A stretch of DNA of 64,000 nucleotides, from NCBI GenBank assembly GCA_949825045.1, contig OX463816.1, positions 18,301,243-18,365,242 of the forward strand, given 5' to 3'. The position numbers were made by a program, and so were the translations under genes. The DNA comes from Argyresthia goedartella. Its lineage: Eukaryota > Arthropoda > Insecta > Lepidoptera > Argyresthiidae. Positions 12,501 to 21,431 of this stretch are shown here, one piece after another (within the stretch, counting starts at the first letter, position 1; each line of letters opens with the position of its first letter). The notes below the pieces were generated by a model that saw only the letters and a list, made by a program, of their open reading frames with translations, ran no database searches and was not told where the DNA came from.

Positions 12501-12780
12501 CTGGGAACTACCCCAGCGGAACTACTTTTCAAATGTTGAAAAAACGCTCTTCACCGATCTAAGAACTAACAGAACAGAGCAACATACCTAACTTAATATA
12601 TTTTTATATCGATTAACTTCTCAAAGCTCGAGGTTTTTTTGAGGCATTGCGATTTCGAACCTTGTGCCATGATAATAAAATTCAAAACCTATTACGGAGA
12701 ATTGGCATCATGATGCCTGGGGGTCTTGAGGGGATAGATAAAAAATACATATATTCAAATCCGGTGCGAAATTGCTTTTT

Positions 12781-13190
12781 AGGGTTCCGTACCCGAAGGG
12801 TTCCAAACGGGACCCTATTACTAAGACTTCGCTGTCCGTCCGTCCGTCCGTCCGTCTGTCACCAGGCTGTATCTCAAGAACCTAGCTAGCTAGAGAGTTG
12901 AAATTTTCACAGATTATGTATTTCTGTTGCCGCTATAACAACAAATACTAAAAAACAGGATAAAAGAAATATTTAAGGGGGCTCCCATACAACAATTCTT
13001 ACAATACCACATACAAACTTATGGATGCACCTGGTTACGTACATGGAGTGTGAAAGTAACCGCACCAATAACTTTGTAAACAATATTTTGCTGTGTAAAA
13101 TCCAAACTATTCACTCCACACCATCGCTTCCATTGAACGGTGGTACGGAACCCTTCGTGCGCGATTTAGACTCGCACTTGGCCGGTTTTT
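12781..13190 (+). repeat. Interspersed repeat family R1, full copy
   Basis: A ~400-bp unit starting AGGGTTCCGTACCCGAAGG and ending CGCACTTGGCCGGTTTTTT. It carries internal (CCGT)n, AGAGTTGAAATTTTCACAG and TTTCTGTTGCCGCTATAAC blocks. Same family at 15795-16165, 16443-16846, 36160-36573, 36651-37051 and 37129-37529. Short reading frames recur in it but have no coding signature. This repeat is widespread in moth and butterfly genomes and is part of the basis for the taxon call. Confidence 0.85.
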
Positions 13191-13253
13191 TAAATAGATT
13201 CTGTGATAACTGCGGGAGACTTTGCTATTGAGCAATAATAATCAAATTATTTT

Positions 13254-13466
13254 TTAGGGTTTCGTACCCGAAGGGTGCCAAACGGGACCCTATTACTAAG
13301 CCTCAATGCTTGAATAAAGTCCTACCTGGATTTTAATATTTTATTATTAAAATATAAATAGGTATATATACTCGTACAAGACTGTCGTTTTACGTTTTTC
13401 CGTGTACAATGGTATGGAACCCTACGTGTGCGGGTCCGATGTCCTGCTCGCACTTGACCGGTTTTA
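13254..13466 (+). repeat. R1 repeat, internally replaced copy
   Basis: It has the R1 head (AGGGTTTCGTACCCGAAGG...CCTATTACTAAG) and tail (CTCGCACTTGACCGGTTTT), but the middle is unrelated AT-rich sequence. It lies 63 bp downstream of a full copy. Confidence 0.7.
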
Positions 13467-13630
13467 TTTACGGTCACGAATCTTTGCACACTCATGATCA
13501 ACAACCTACAAACATACTAGCTAGAATGTATCTATATACATACAAGCTTCTTGAATTGCTTTAAAACTCGTATTTTGCGGTACCTATCTTGAGATTTACT
13601 TGCGATTTATTTAATTGGCTTGTCCCTTAC

Positions 13631-13786
13631 CCAGCGTGATCCTTGGCGCGGAGGCATCAGCCTGCAGCCAAAAGGTGACCCACGACATAGCCACGATCAT
13701 CATCGAGGGTATGAAGTAGTCCATCAGGTAATATCCCACCTCGCGGCCCAGTTGGAAAGTGAACTTGAGGGCGCTGAAGTTACCCG
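13631..13786 (-). CDS. Cys-loop chloride channel, loop C to TM1 exon
   Basis: 156-bp exon (acceptor TTACAG; donor CTGG|GTAAGG; phase 1 in and out). It encodes the end of the ligand-binding domain (GNFSALKFTFQLGREVGYY), TM1 (LMDYFIPSMMIVAMSWVTFW) and the TM1-TM2 linker, ending at TM2 entry with SAPRITL. The linker sets ion selectivity. The usual Pro-Ala-Arg of anion channels is replaced here by Ala-Pro-Arg, with the critical arginine kept, so chloride selectivity is still expected. Confidence 0.92.
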
Positions 13787-14652
13787 CTGTAACAAACAAA
13801 CAAAAATGGCGTCACGCTTTTCCCATAAGGGGTGGTAGAAGCGCAGTTGCACTAACGTTTATTCAATGCCAGTTATTCAATGCTCAATTTTTGTTCACAG
13901 GGGGTCTACTATGACATGGCGTGAAGGTCAACAAACAAATCATATTCACTAAAATGAAATTGTTCAGCTGTTTAGCCTATTAATGCCCTCATCAATGTGC
14001 ACAGACAGAGTTACTTGGATTTGGTATAAATGGAGTAATATTCTGCAATGGCTTATGTTTAAACGATCACCAAAAAAGCACCTATTTTACTACCAATAAA
14101 TTCGAAACGAGCGCCAGAATTAGTAAACGGCCACCAAATTGTGTTTGGATAAATTATCATCAAACTTCTTTTTATGTTTTGAGTACTTAAGTTTATGTAT
14201 TAATTATTTTTTGTTGTTCTTACATGTTCAACCTGACACGAAGGATAAAGGGGGCTTCGCTTCGCTCACCCCCTTTACCCTTCACCTAAGCTACCGCAGT
14301 ATTTTGCCCTGATATTTTCTGCAACTTTTGGTGATCATTTACCCATTTAGGTAGCATTTACCAATTTTGGATAAAAATATTTTGGTTGTCATTTAAATTT
14401 TTCTCTTCTACAATGATGTCTCAGTGCGGTTTGGTGGCCGACCAATCTGTCAACTAATCACAATAACAGATTCGCTTTAAGACAACTACGAGTACCACTG
14501 ACTACCCCTATCCTACAACGCTGAATGATGATGATCTCACTGCTTATCCAGCGCAATGGTTACCTCTGGAAATAGACACCTTGACAATGATGAGTTGGAT
14601 CTTTTGACTGCTCCTACAGAAGGAGAATGAAGGGCCGGCCTGCATACTAAAC
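13787..14652. other. Intron with a dispersed hairpin-bearing repeat
   Basis: About 14160-14340 matches, in reverse orientation, about 38326-38420 (GCTACCGCAGTxTTTTGCCCT and a GGGGGCTTCGCTTCGCTC hairpin). No coding sequence seen. Confidence 0.5.
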
Positions 14653-14850
14653 TATAGCTTGTCAAATTCGTACGTAGCACTCCCATGGTCTGCGGGCGAC
14701 GGGGACGAAAGATACGGGGGCGGGAAAGAAGACCGCGGGCAGTCTCCACTACGCGCCCCGCCGCCCGCGCCTTCTTTCCCGCCCTCACAGCTCCTGCATC
14801 TTTCGTCCCGTCGCCGGCAGACCATGGGAGTGCGAATTTAACAAGCTATA
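14653..14850. mobile_element. GC-rich foldback MITE
   Basis: About 198 bp, nearly a complete inverted repeat. Ends TATAGCTTGTCAAATTCG / CGAATTTAACAAGCTATA; arms continue through ACTCCCATGGTCTGC and a GACGGGACGAAAGAT segment into a GC-rich loop. It contrasts sharply with the AT-rich surroundings and lies 54 bp from the exon at 14904. Reading frames in it are by-products of the palindrome. Confidence 0.8.
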
Positions 14851-14903
14851 CCTATAAGTACTATGCAGAAGCTCGTCCCAGCAGATTTCGATTGTTAGTG
14901 TAC

Positions 14904-15056
14904 CTCCAAGCCGCATATTCTCGATGTCTCCCCTCACGACGGACTCGTTGGTCCAGTAGTTGAGCAGCGAGTACTCAGTGAGGTGGAGCTCCGTGGACAG
15001 CCTCACTGGGTCCTGTTGCTCCCACATCAGCCGGAGTTGGGACGCGTTGTACTTCC
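14904..15056 (-). CDS. Cys-loop chloride channel, exon after the Cys-loop
   Basis: 153-bp exon (acceptor CACCCAG; donor GGAG|GTACAC; phase 1 in and out). Spliced to the exon at 33716 it rebuilds ES-W-KYNASQLRLMWEQQDPV, the Trp codon being split across the junction. It continues LRLSTELHLTEYSLLNYWTN (loop F/beta-8 region). This exon lies 2.3 kb outside the left end of the Polinton that occupies the upstream intron. Confidence 0.9.
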
Positions 15057-15794
15057 CTGGGTGGTGGACAGACGGAATTGTGTAACACACAGATGGATGC
15101 TATAGACGGACAAGTGTGATCGTATCATCATCTTCATCATCGTCCTAATGCTGGGCAAAGGCTTCTTGTCTGTAGCGCCAATCTTTACGGTCCTATGCCA
15201 ACCTGGGCTAGGGGATCGCCGTATAACAGTTCCTTTTTAACCGACTTCAAAACATGAGGTGGTTCTCAATTCAGTTGCATTTTTTTTTACCTCAAACTGG
15301 TATTATTTATGAACCGATTTCGAAAAAATCTCCTTTTATTTGCAAAGGTGACGCTATTTCGTTTTCTAAATCAAAAGCCTGGACATATGATGTCATCTAT
15401 GTAAACGAAATTGCTTATTATGATGAATTCTGGCTATGAGTATGTTAGTTTATGACGTGTAATTTATTTTTATTTTTAGATTAATTTATTTACTGGCTGA
15501 TGCCCGCAACTTCATTAGCGTGTTCGTGAGATAACTTTACCCTTCTTCTGGTGCAGTCGCATAAAAAGTATCCTTTATGTTAATTTAGCTCATAAACTTT
15601 ATCTATATATATCTCTGTGCTAAATTTTAATCAAATCCGTTCAGCCGTTTTAGCGTGATTGAAGCACAAACATTCAAAGACCCAAACATCCAAACATCTA
15701 AACATCGCTACTTAAACATTATTTGTTGGATTCAATTAACAATTTGTATGGACTTGGCTATCATACATAACACTGATTTTGTCGCCTCGTTGTC
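15057..15794. other. Intron with LINE/SINE-like debris
   Basis: 15235-15320 (AACCGACTTCAAAACATGAGG...) and 15490-15720 (ending TTCAGCCGTTTTAGCGTGAT plus an ACATCCAAACATC repeat) resemble 3' ends of RTE/LINE-type repeats common in Lepidoptera. Family names are inferred from memory. Confidence 0.4.
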
Positions 15795-16165
15795 CGGGTT
15801 CCGTAACCGAAGGGTGCCAAACGGGACTATTACTAAGCCTCCGCTGTCCGTCCGTCCGTCTGTCATGAGCATGTATCTCATGAACCGTGATATTTAGACA
15901 GATTAAATCTTTACCGATGATGTATTTCTGTTGCCGCTATAACAAGAAATACTAAAAATGGAGTAAAATAAATATTTAAGGGGGCTCCCATACAACAATT
16001 CTTTCAACACCACATACAAAGTTAAGAATGCACCTGGTTACGTACATGGAACATTTTGCTATGTAAAATCCAAACTATTCACTCCACACCATCCATCCCT
16101 ACCATTGTACGGTGGCACGGAACTCTTCGTGCGCGAGTTCGTCTTGCGCTTGACCGGTTTTTTAT
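15795..16165 (+). repeat. R1 repeat, diverged copy
   Basis: Begins with a mutated GGGTTCCGTAACCGAAGGG and ends GCGCTTGACCGGTTTTTT, with small deletions relative to the copies at 16443 and 36160. Confidence 0.8.
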
Positions 16166-16275
16166 GTATACTGGGATATTTTCGGACTCCTAGCTAAAAG
16201 TAAATATGATTTATGAATAGAAAATAAATTGGTGAAAAAAAAACACTTCATTGTTTATCCGCATTTAACGCCACA

Positions 16276-16331
16276 TTGTAAATCCTTTAAAGGATTTACA
16301 AAGCACTAAACGCCGAAATATTTCGGCGTTT
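16276..16331. repeat. Two adjacent perfect palindromes
   Basis: 16276-16301 is a perfect 26-bp palindrome centred on TTTAAA. 16308-16331 is a perfect 24-bp palindrome centred on ATAT (arms AAACGCCGAAAT). Six bases separate them. Either could extrude as a cruciform or fold as a hairpin. Confidence 0.9.
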
Positions 16332-16442
16332 GGTCACCATTGCGATCAACGCACAACGTGCCATGAGCAACCGATAATAATAATAATAATGGACGGTCCG
16401 CCCGTTTGGTGTTACGACAAAATTTAAATATATATCGTTTTT

Positions 16443-16846
16443 AGGGTTCCGTACCCGAAGGGTTCCAAACGGGACCCTATTACTAAGACTTCGCTGTCCG
16501 TCCGTCCGTCCGTCCGTCTGTCACCAGGCTGTATCTCAAGAACCTAGCTAGCTAGAGAGTTGAAATTTTCACAGATTATGTATTTCTGTTGCCGCTATAA
16601 CAACAAATACTAAAAAACAGGATAAAATAAATATTTAAGGGGGCTCCCATACAACAATACCACATACAAACTTATGGATGCACCTGGTTACGTACATGGA
16701 GTGTGAAAGTAACCGCACCAATAACTTTGTAAACAATATTTTGCTGTGTAAAATCCAAACTATTCACTCCACACCATCGCTTCCATTGAACGGTGGTACG
16801 GAACCCTTCGTGCGCGATTTAGACTCGCACTTGACCGGTTTTTTTT
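16443..16846 (+). repeat. R1 repeat, full copy
   Basis: Almost identical to the 12781 copy, including (CCGT)4 and the terminal TTGACCGGTTTTTT, but lacks the short CTTA segment after ACAACAAT. Confidence 0.85.
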
Positions 16847-17394
16847 ATTTCATGAATTGCCTGCAATAGTTCAAATCTGAAATAATTTGGCTAGGAGTTC
16901 AAAAATAACCCTGTTTAGACAAGATTCGCATCCCGACGGGTAAGGACGATGGCTTGAGTTTTTTAAAGTTTTTATCGTGGTTATTACTGAAAGACTGAAT
17001 CAGGAAATAATCTCTCTTATGTCATTCTTAAATTATAAGATATTGTGCTTTATAGGTATGTAAGTGTGTATAAGGCAGTATTGGATTGTGTTTTCCCACT
17101 ACTCTCCTACATAAGTAAGTATAATACTGAACTTAACCACGACATAAATATTAATAAGTCATCATATATAAGTATACAGTGCTGAGAAAATAGAGAAAAT
17201 CCGAGACAGCACTTAAAATAATTACTTGTAACTCACACTACAATTAGTAATTACTGATATGATAAACCACTATTAGTTCTGATGAGCATATCGATTGCTG
17301 TACGGCTGTTTTGGCGCGAAACAATAGATATGTTTTCTGCTAAACATAAATTGCAAAATTTATGATTAACTAGAGTCCTCTAGATCACTTTTAT
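16847..17394. other. Host intron left of the Polinton
   Basis: No gene or recognised repeat. It ends in the 6-bp target duplication GACATC (17395-17400). Confidence 0.6.
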
Positions 17395-17400
17395 GACATC

Positions 17401-17615
17401 AGTAGGTAGATAATGACAGTTTAAATTCACTTCACGATCGTTCGGGCCTACGGGCTCGACAGATGGATCGAAAAACCTATCGACAGATGGATCGAAAAAC
17501 CTATTGACAGTTCAAATTCATTTCACGATCGTTCGGGCCTACGGGCTCGACAGATGGATCGAAAACCTATCGACAGATGGATCGAAAAACCTATTGACAG
17601 TTCAAATTCATTTCA
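17401..17615 (+). repeat. Polinton left terminal inverted repeat
   Basis: 215 bp. After the unique 31-bp tip come two tandem units, each starting CACGATCGTTCGGGCCTACG. Each unit includes the doublet GACAGATGGATCGAAAAACC and ends TTCAAATTCATTT. The right copy has three units, so the two ends differ in repeat number. Confidence 0.95.
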
Positions 17616-17837
17616 ATATAATTTCGGAAACTTATAATCACTCATTTGGTCCGTCTTCCGGCTAATACAATGTAGTACTCATTTTACGTACTACACTTGC
17701 ATCCAGACAAGTAATTTTAGTTTTCAATATAATTTCGGAAACCTATAATCACTCATTTGGTCCGTCTTCCGGCTAATACAATGTGGTACTCATTTTACGT
17801 ACTACACTTGCATCCAGACAAGTAATTTTAGATTTTC
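17616..17837 (+). repeat. 111-bp direct duplication next to the left TIR
   Basis: Two copies at a spacing of 111 bp (for example TCCGTCTTCCGGCTAATAC at 17650 and 17761) differ at only a few positions. Each contains one hairpin module of the array described at 17648-19608. Confidence 0.9.
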
Positions 17838-19608
17838 AATATAATATCCTATTTTTAACTTACCATTTTTCTGCTCAGCTACACAAATGACTCTACACTT
17901 TCACTTTGACAATGTAAATATATACTAAATAACAACTGAAAGGAAGCTGAAACATAAGATGTTTGTTTAGTCCGTCTTCCGGCTTATACCAGGTAGTTCT
18001 CCTTTCATGAACTACCCTAGTATCTAAACAACTACACCATTAGTTTTCAGCAACACAGAGACCATCAATGCGTATTAATCCAAGAAATATGTTCGTTTTG
18101 TACTTATCCCAACCAGATCTGCTTTGTCTTTCTTGAAAGCCTGGTTCTTCAGGGAGTTTTGTAATCAAGGTGATCATAATTTAAAGGATTAACAACACAC
18201 GATGTGTCCACTAACTTCACTTCACATAAATAAATTTAAAATCTATTATTTAAAGTAAAATTTGGTGTTACCATCTTCTAAATGTTCCTTAACTGTTGCA
18301 ACTTTTATCGAAATGAGACTATACAAAAACAAAACTTTAATGTTAAAGTGAGTTTGTAACGTTAACTGCACCAACTAGCACGCTGCAAGTATCAAATATA
18401 CTTCGCATGGTAAAGCGAGTCATTGAATCGTATAATATCCATGGTAAGTACAACGTATGTAAGTAAAGTACGTAATGTAACATATCATTAATGATTATAG
18501 CTTTTACACGACACATTTTATGTGATGTTAGACGTAGGTATGATAGGGCTAGCTCATCGCCACAGTTACCAATGCCGGTTTTAATAAATTGTATCTGGTA
18601 ACCCTAGTGTGATTTGCTTTCGTATAACAATGCAATCGATGACGGATGCCGGTCTCACGTTACCCGCTGGCGGTATTGTTTGTCATCACATTTAATTGAT
18701 TTTATTTTACCTCTATTATTTTTTGCATAGTCGCAAGTGTGCAAATTTATACAGGGTGTAAATGAGTATTATGTTGTAAATATAATTGAGTTTATTTTTG
18801 CTAACAGCATAGGTTGTTGTTACTAGGTTAGGTATTTATTCTGAACAAGATTTCTGAAGGTATAACTGATAACGTAAATGAGTTATTTTATTTTTTATTT
18901 TTTTTCTTGTCCTATGAGTTGATTACTTATATCAAACGTAAGGAGTAAAACGTAAGTAATTAACTATTCTTATGATTATTTGTTCATTACACCGCAGTGA
19001 AGTTTTGTAAATATACATACCAGGAAAATATATTTATAGTTAAAATTAAAATGTTATGCATAGATAATGCTAATAAAACTTTCTCATGAATCTAGTTTTT
19101 CACGCCACTGAATAGGTATCGACAAACAATGACTTCATTATTACACCCTGTAAATTACTTGCATGCTCATCATTTATTTCCAATAAAACTGCCAAAATCG
19201 AAAGAAAAATTATCAATTACTTTTGTACCATTGTTGGTAGTAACACCAAGCTACAGACGTTCACGCTAGTGCTCGCGCTCCAGGTCCACCGCGCCCCGTC
19301 TTCATATCCCTGCTGCAAGCTGCGTATCCACTGCGTTACAATCATGTCAGTAAGTTTTTTAAGTTATTTTTATAGACATAGTTCTTGACTAATTGTATGT
19401 TTTTTGTTTTGCATAGATGGTGTACAAAGCTTATAACTATTTGTTTGGATACTAGGGTAGTTCATAAAAGGAGAACTACCTGGTATAAGCCGGAAGACGG
19501 ACCAAATAAGTAGTTATAACTTATTCGAAAAGCTTTATAACCTGTTTGAATGCAAGTGTAGTACGTAAAATGGGTACTACATTGTATTAGCCGGTAGACG
19601 GATCAAAT
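17648..19608. repeat. Mirrored array of five hairpin modules
   Basis: Modules H1 17648-17720, H2 17759-17831 and H3 17969-18033 read on plus; H4 19441-19503 and H5 19546-19608 read on minus. Each has the shared head TCCGTCTTCCGGCT, which can form a short CCG/CGG stem, then ATAC and a second hairpin. In H3/H4 the second stem is GGTAGTTC/GAACTACC with outer ATAC/GTAT; in H1/H5 it is GTAGTAC/GTACTAC. H2 has GTGGTAC, which still pairs through a G-U. H3 mirrors H4, and H1/H2 mirror H5. H4 and H5 fall in the proposed first intron of the spliced gene at 19344. Function unknown. Confidence 0.8.
18034..19343. other. Polinton noncoding region, probable promoter of the plus-strand block
   Basis: No ORF with protein-like composition. 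It is very AT-rich with T-runs (about 18890-18905), then turns GC-richer at 19260-19335 just before the first candidate exon. Position between the hairpin modules and the plus-strand genes suggests a regulatory or origin role (inference). Confidence 0.4.
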
Positions 19609-21145
19609 GGGTTATAATAATCGAATATACCTATACCATGTAATTATTTGATATCTTACTAGTCTTTCCATGTCTTACGTTTTTACATTGTAACTAATTA
19701 ATCTTAGGTACTGCAAGAGTGTTGGTAAGCTATATTCTAGTTTTATTTTCTCATTTACCTACATATGTACTTATTTTTATTTTTAGGTCGGACACTGAGT
19801 ACTACACGAAGAAGGCTGCGACTAATGAGAAGCGGAACTCGTTTGAAACGGACGACGAGGCTGCTTTCTTATGGTAAATATCATTATACCAGCTATACGT
19901 ATATCTTTATTATGCTCTCATAATATTACGTCACCCTGGTACTCACATAGACTATCATATTTTATTGTTAACAGCAACAAAAAGAAAGCCGCTACAAAGT
20001 CAACAAAGCGTGTAGTCGAATCGGACGAGGAATCGGAGATTGTGAGGTAATTAACTTATTATTTTGAACTATAGATTTTGATAAATAACATTTTACAAAA
20101 TTGAAATATGCTACAGTGATGTTTATGTTTTCAGGAACAAAAGGAAGGTTCCCGCTAAGCCGACGGCATCAAAGCGTGTAGCCGAATCGGATGAGGAATC
20201 GGAGATTGTGAGGTAATTAAGTTTTTATTTTCAACGATAGATTTTGATAATTACATTCTACACAATTGCAATATGCTACAGTGATGTTTATGTTTTCAGG
20301 AACAAAAGGAAGGTTCCCGCTAAGCCGACGGCATCAAAGCGTGTAGCTGAATCGGATGAGGAATCGGAGATTGTGAGGTAATTAAGTTTTTATTTTCAAC
20401 GATAGATTTTGATAATTACATTCTACACAATTGCAATATGCTACAGTGATGTTTATGTTTTCAGGAACAAAAGGAAGGTTCCCGCTAAGCAGACATCATC
20501 GAAGCGTGCCGCCGAATCTGACGACGATACAGTACAAAGGTGAATATTTTTTGTGACTTTTAATACATGAATCCTAGTTCGAACCGAGCAGCAAGTATGA
20601 ATAAAATAAGGCTATGTCACGACATATTATGTGTTTAGTTTTAACAGGGATTCTAAAATCTCTCTTTCTATATTTTTCTGTCAATATTTAGGTATCTAGA
20701 CGTCCAGTAAATAACTTTTGTTTTGTTTCACAGACGCAAACCGCAAAAGGACCTGAAGCCTCCAGCCAAACGCAAGGTGCAGCAGAGCGTTGTTACTAAG
20801 AAGCCTGAAGAGAGTTGGCGCGCTTTGGATTCCGAAAGCGAGGACGAGGTGATCTGTAAGAAACCAGAGCTGAGGTCTTCATACTCGAAGCGGGTTGCCG
20901 ACGGCGTCGTGCGGCGAAGTATTAAACTGGAGGGTGACCTCTACTTGGACCTGAAACTCTACCAGGTGGCGGATATCAAAGACGTGGAACCTCGCAAACG
21001 CTACGAGAAGGCGGTGCTGGCATTGAAGTATCAAGCTGACTTCAATTCACCACAACTGGGACTCCTGCGAGAGCTCTTAAAACTCTGCAAGACGTCTTTT
21101 ACTGAAGAGGGATTTTTCTTCGGTGATAAGAAAAACTTAGATTAG
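19344..21145 (+). CDS. Spliced Polinton gene with tandemly duplicated exons, unknown basic/acidic nuclear-type protein
   Basis: Exons: possible first exon ending 19349 (ATG TCA|GTAAGT), 19787-19873, 19975-20046, 20135-20212, 20300-20377, 20465-20539 and 20734-21145 (stop TAG). Every internal junction has GT/AG and the same phase (2), so the frame is unbroken from exon 2 to the stop. Exons 3-6 each encode a ~25-residue unit: basic NKRKVPAK followed by acidic ESDEESE. The last exon carries another basic/acidic linker and a ~90-residue predicted globular part (SYSKRVADGVVRRSIKLEGD ... LKLCKTSFTEEGFFFG). Alternating basic patches suggest nuclear localisation or DNA binding. I do not recognise the family. 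The first exon is uncertain: joining it to 19787 gives a stop, whereas an alternative acceptor ending at 19799 (...CTGAG|TAC) keeps frame. Confidence 0.7.
20047..20541 (+). repeat. 165-bp tandem exon-plus-intron duplication
   Basis: Units with exon starts at 20135, 20300 and 20465 repeat every 165 bp. They include the intron (GTAATTAAGTTTTTATTTTC ... TTTATGTTTTCAG). The first two are almost identical through exon and intron; the third diverges only in the exon's 3' half. Exon 3 (19975) is an older member of the series. Confidence 0.92.
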
Positions 21146-21431
21146 ATTTATTGGTTAATAAAATTTATTTAATAAGTTTACTATGTTTACTTTATAATTT
21201 ATTAGGTAGGCAGGCATCCTTTATTGTAGGCCCCACGAAAGGTAGGTAGGTAGTAAAAATTAGGTGTAACTTAGGTACAGTCTTCACAAAATAAAAGGCT
21301 CGGTGACAGCGTCCGTGTCACTGACGTAATAAGGTTAAATTTAGTTTGGGCTACCGACCCTTTTATATTGTGGAGACTTTAGATAGGTTTTATTTATCAT
21401 TTCTTAGGTTTTGTCCTTACATATAATTAAG

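Noticed and set aside
12840..12860. (CCGT)n tracts as a possible CRISPR-like or regulatory array
   Set aside because: Simple repeat internal to each R1 copy; no spacers, and the organism is an animal.
14537..14963. Arg/Ala/Pro-rich ORFs
   Set aside because: They are by-products of the GC-rich MITE at 14653-14850.
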